A stretch of DNA of 64,000 nucleotides from Anoplopoma fimbria (taxonomy: Eukaryota; Chordata; Actinopteri; Perciformes; Anoplopomatidae). The stretch covers positions 11,712,219-11,776,218 of the forward strand of contig NC_072472.1 of assembly GCF_027596085.1 (NCBI RefSeq). Reading direction: 5' to 3'. This document shows, one piece after another, positions 62,156-64,000 of this stretch (its first letter is position 1; every line of letters starts with the position of its first letter). The position numbers were made by a program, and so were the translations under genes. The notes beneath the pieces were generated by a model. That model did not search any database, was not told the DNA's origin, and saw only the letters and a list, made by a program, of their open reading frames with translations.

Positions 62156-64000
62156 ATGTCTCCTCCAAGGTCCATATTGCTGGTGGGAGAAGGAAACTTC
62201 TCATTTTCTGCCTCCGTGAGCCAGTTATACTCGCAGACAGAGACCCGCATAACAGCCACCTGTCTGCAGCCTGAGGAGGAGGCACTGCGGCATGAAGGCG
62301 CAGCCGATAACATTCAGATGATCAGGGACTCAGGTAGTACTTTTGTTATAACTGTACAGTACCAGTCAAAAGTTTGGACACACCTTCTCATTCAACTACT
62401 TTGAAGAATCTAAAATATAAAACATATTCTGGTTTGTTGAGCATTTGTTTGTTTACCACATAACTCCATATGTGTTCCTTCATAGTTTGGATGTCTTCAA
62501 TATTAATCTACAATGTAGAAAAAAATTAAAATTAAAAAACATTAAATGAGAAGGTGTGTCCAAACTTTTGACTGGTACTGTACCTATTGTACCTGTGTTG
62601 TATTGTGGCACTTTTTGTACACTTTTGTGTGTTAATCAGGTGGGGCGGTGCTGTTCGAGGTGGACTGTAGGAAGCTGGGGGAGTGTGCCTCTCTGCGGGG
62701 CCGTGTGTTTGATCGTGTGGTGTTTAACTTTCCTCACTGCGGGAGAAAGAGCGGGGTTAAAAAGAACAGAGAACTACTCAAAAACTTCTTCCTCAGGTAA
62801 AACTGCATCATACCTTAGGATTAAATCCATTCACAGTATTGTCTCTAAAATGACAATTGGAAAAACTTCCTTTTTCAAACTATGAATTTATAAAAATATT
62901 GTGGTGCGGTTGCGTATTGTTACTTTTCTCCTTCCCAAGTTTATGACACTTTTAAAATGATAATCTTAATAACTACAAATTATGAAAAGAACTGAGATTT
63001 GTTTCTATATACAGACTGACATTTGTCTGTACAGCACCAAGTATGAGAAGGTAGACATCCCTACAGCAGGTATCTCCAAAAATATCTAGATAGATAAATA
63101 GCACTACAGGTAGGCTGGGCAATTTATCAATACTATAACTATATCGTAATATGAGACCAGATATCATCTTCGATTTTGGATATCATAATGTTGTAATATG
63201 GCTTAGGTGGTGTTTTTCCCTGGTTTTAAAGGCTACATTACAGTAAACTAATGTCATTTTCATAATTTACCAGACTATTCTAGCTGTTTTGCCTTATGCC
63301 GTCGTATGCCTTTACCCACTAAGTCAATATGTTAACCTTACTTGTGATTAATTATCAAAAATCTCTATGTTTAAATATTTGGAAAAGCAACACTGGTCAA
63401 ACCTACAATATCATAACAATATCGATAATGAGGTATTTGTTCTAAAATATCTGGATATTTCATTTTCTCTATTTTGCCCAGCCTTATGTAAGAGGATAAG
63501 TATGTATTTTTGATGTTGGGATGACCAGTCCCTTTAAGTTTTCTTATGGCTGCGTGTGTTTTTACATAATTTCCCCCAGCTCTGATTAAGTACGTACTTT
63601 TATGATTCAGTACCGATGTCCGTGTTCCGTGACAAAAAACTTGTTTGTTTGTTTTTTCTGTGCCTCCAGTTGTAGTCAGGTGTTGTCTGAAGACGGGGAG
63701 GTCCACATTTCCTTGTGCAACGGACAGGGTGGGACACCAGCGGACCAACCGAAGCGAGAGTGGCACAACAGCTGGCAGGTGGCTGCCATGGCAACAGAGG
63801 CCCACCTAATCCTCAGCGATGTCCATCCTTTTGAAAGAGAGAAATACCAGAGCTACAAGTGCACTGGATACAGGTAAGGAGTAAAGGTGAGTGTAACAGG
63901 GTATAAATACAAACAACCCTTTTACGTTCCTATGTGTGTGTTTTGATGTGTGATCGCATACTGACAATGATGGTGTTGCTGTTGTACAGGAGCCAGGATA
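62156..64000 (+). CDS. fdxacb1: Ferredoxin-fold anticodon-binding domain protein 1, N-terminal part
   Basis: Exons 62156-62333, 62640-62796, 63670-63873 and the first 11 nt of a fourth (63990-). The visible ~183 residues form the BMT5-like Rossmann methyltransferase domain: ILLVGEGNFSFSAS (SAM-site glycine motif), then VVFNFPHCGRKSGVKKNREL, GQGGTPADQP, REWHNSWQVAAMA, ILSDVHPF and YKCTGYRS. The C-terminal PheRS-like and FDX-ACB domains lie beyond the window. The start is preceded by aaaa and sits 8 nt after an acceptor. The function of the vertebrate protein is not settled. Confidence 0.93.
62357..62580. mobile_element. Tc1/mariner MITE, 224 bp
   Basis: TA duplications at 62355-62356 and 62581-62582 flank near-perfect ~40-bp inverted repeats (cagtaccagtcaaaagtttg ... 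caaacttttgactggtactg). Internally AT-rich with no transposase. Sits in fdxacb1 intron 1, 21 bp past the donor. Confidence 0.88.
63113..63483. mobile_element. MITE-like element with GGCTGGGCAA ends
   Basis: Inverted tips ggctgggcaa (63113) and ttgcccagcc (63474-63483), with weaker pairing inside ('atatcgtaat', 'aatatcgata'). No coding content. Lies in fdxacb1 intron 2. Confidence 0.5.

Overview
The window is vertebrate nuclear DNA, most likely from a teleost fish. It has multi-exon genes with GT-AG introns, fish-type Tc1/MITE, LINE and microsatellite content, and a gene set (cfap54, an alpha-crystallin, mia, bicdl2, tomm40l, fdxacb1) whose proteins read as fish orthologues. No species can be named from the sequence alone.

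Positions 1 to about 23,378 are one tandem array of tRNA genes that runs off the left edge. Each ~726-bp unit carries a tRNA-Arg(ACG) gene and, ~430 bp later, a tRNA-His(GTG) gene, both on the + strand. Two unit types, A (~723 bp) and B (~729 bp), mostly alternate, giving a ~1,452-bp higher-order repeat. I count 32 tRNA-Arg genes, 31 intact tRNA-His genes and one decayed tRNA-His. A units also hold a dead third tRNA, an Arg-like relic. B units carry a Pol III terminator (T4/T5) within 20 nt of both tRNA genes; A units carry none within about 95 nt of either. The alternation breaks at several points, there are mosaic units, and the right edge is degenerate and holds a 100-N gap (23,153-23,252).

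Positions 23,869-44,092 (- strand) hold cfap54, which encodes a very large protein of the ciliary central apparatus. Reading frame and splice phase can be followed through 54 exons plus a probable 15-nt microexon, about 2,440 codons. The last visible exon ends at a splice donor, not a stop. The family is about 3,000 residues long, so roughly the last fifth is missing and the tRNA array begins ~490 bp beyond that donor. Either the array lies in a cfap54 intron, the gene is truncated, or the assembly is misjoined.

Positions 44.1-64.0 kb are compact and gene-rich: an alpha-crystallin B-like small heat-shock gene (+, 3 exons, with TATA box and poly(A) signal); mia (-, 4 exons, secreted SH3-like protein) with a 5'-truncated LINE in its intron 2; bicdl2 (+, 9 coding exons, dynein adaptor) head-to-head with mia; tomm40l (-, 9 coding exons, mitochondrial outer-membrane import pore); and the first part of fdxacb1 (+), which leaves the window. 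These genes have unrelated jobs (cilia, chaperone, secreted matrix factor, transport, import, tRNA-synthetase-like domain) and form no operon-like system.
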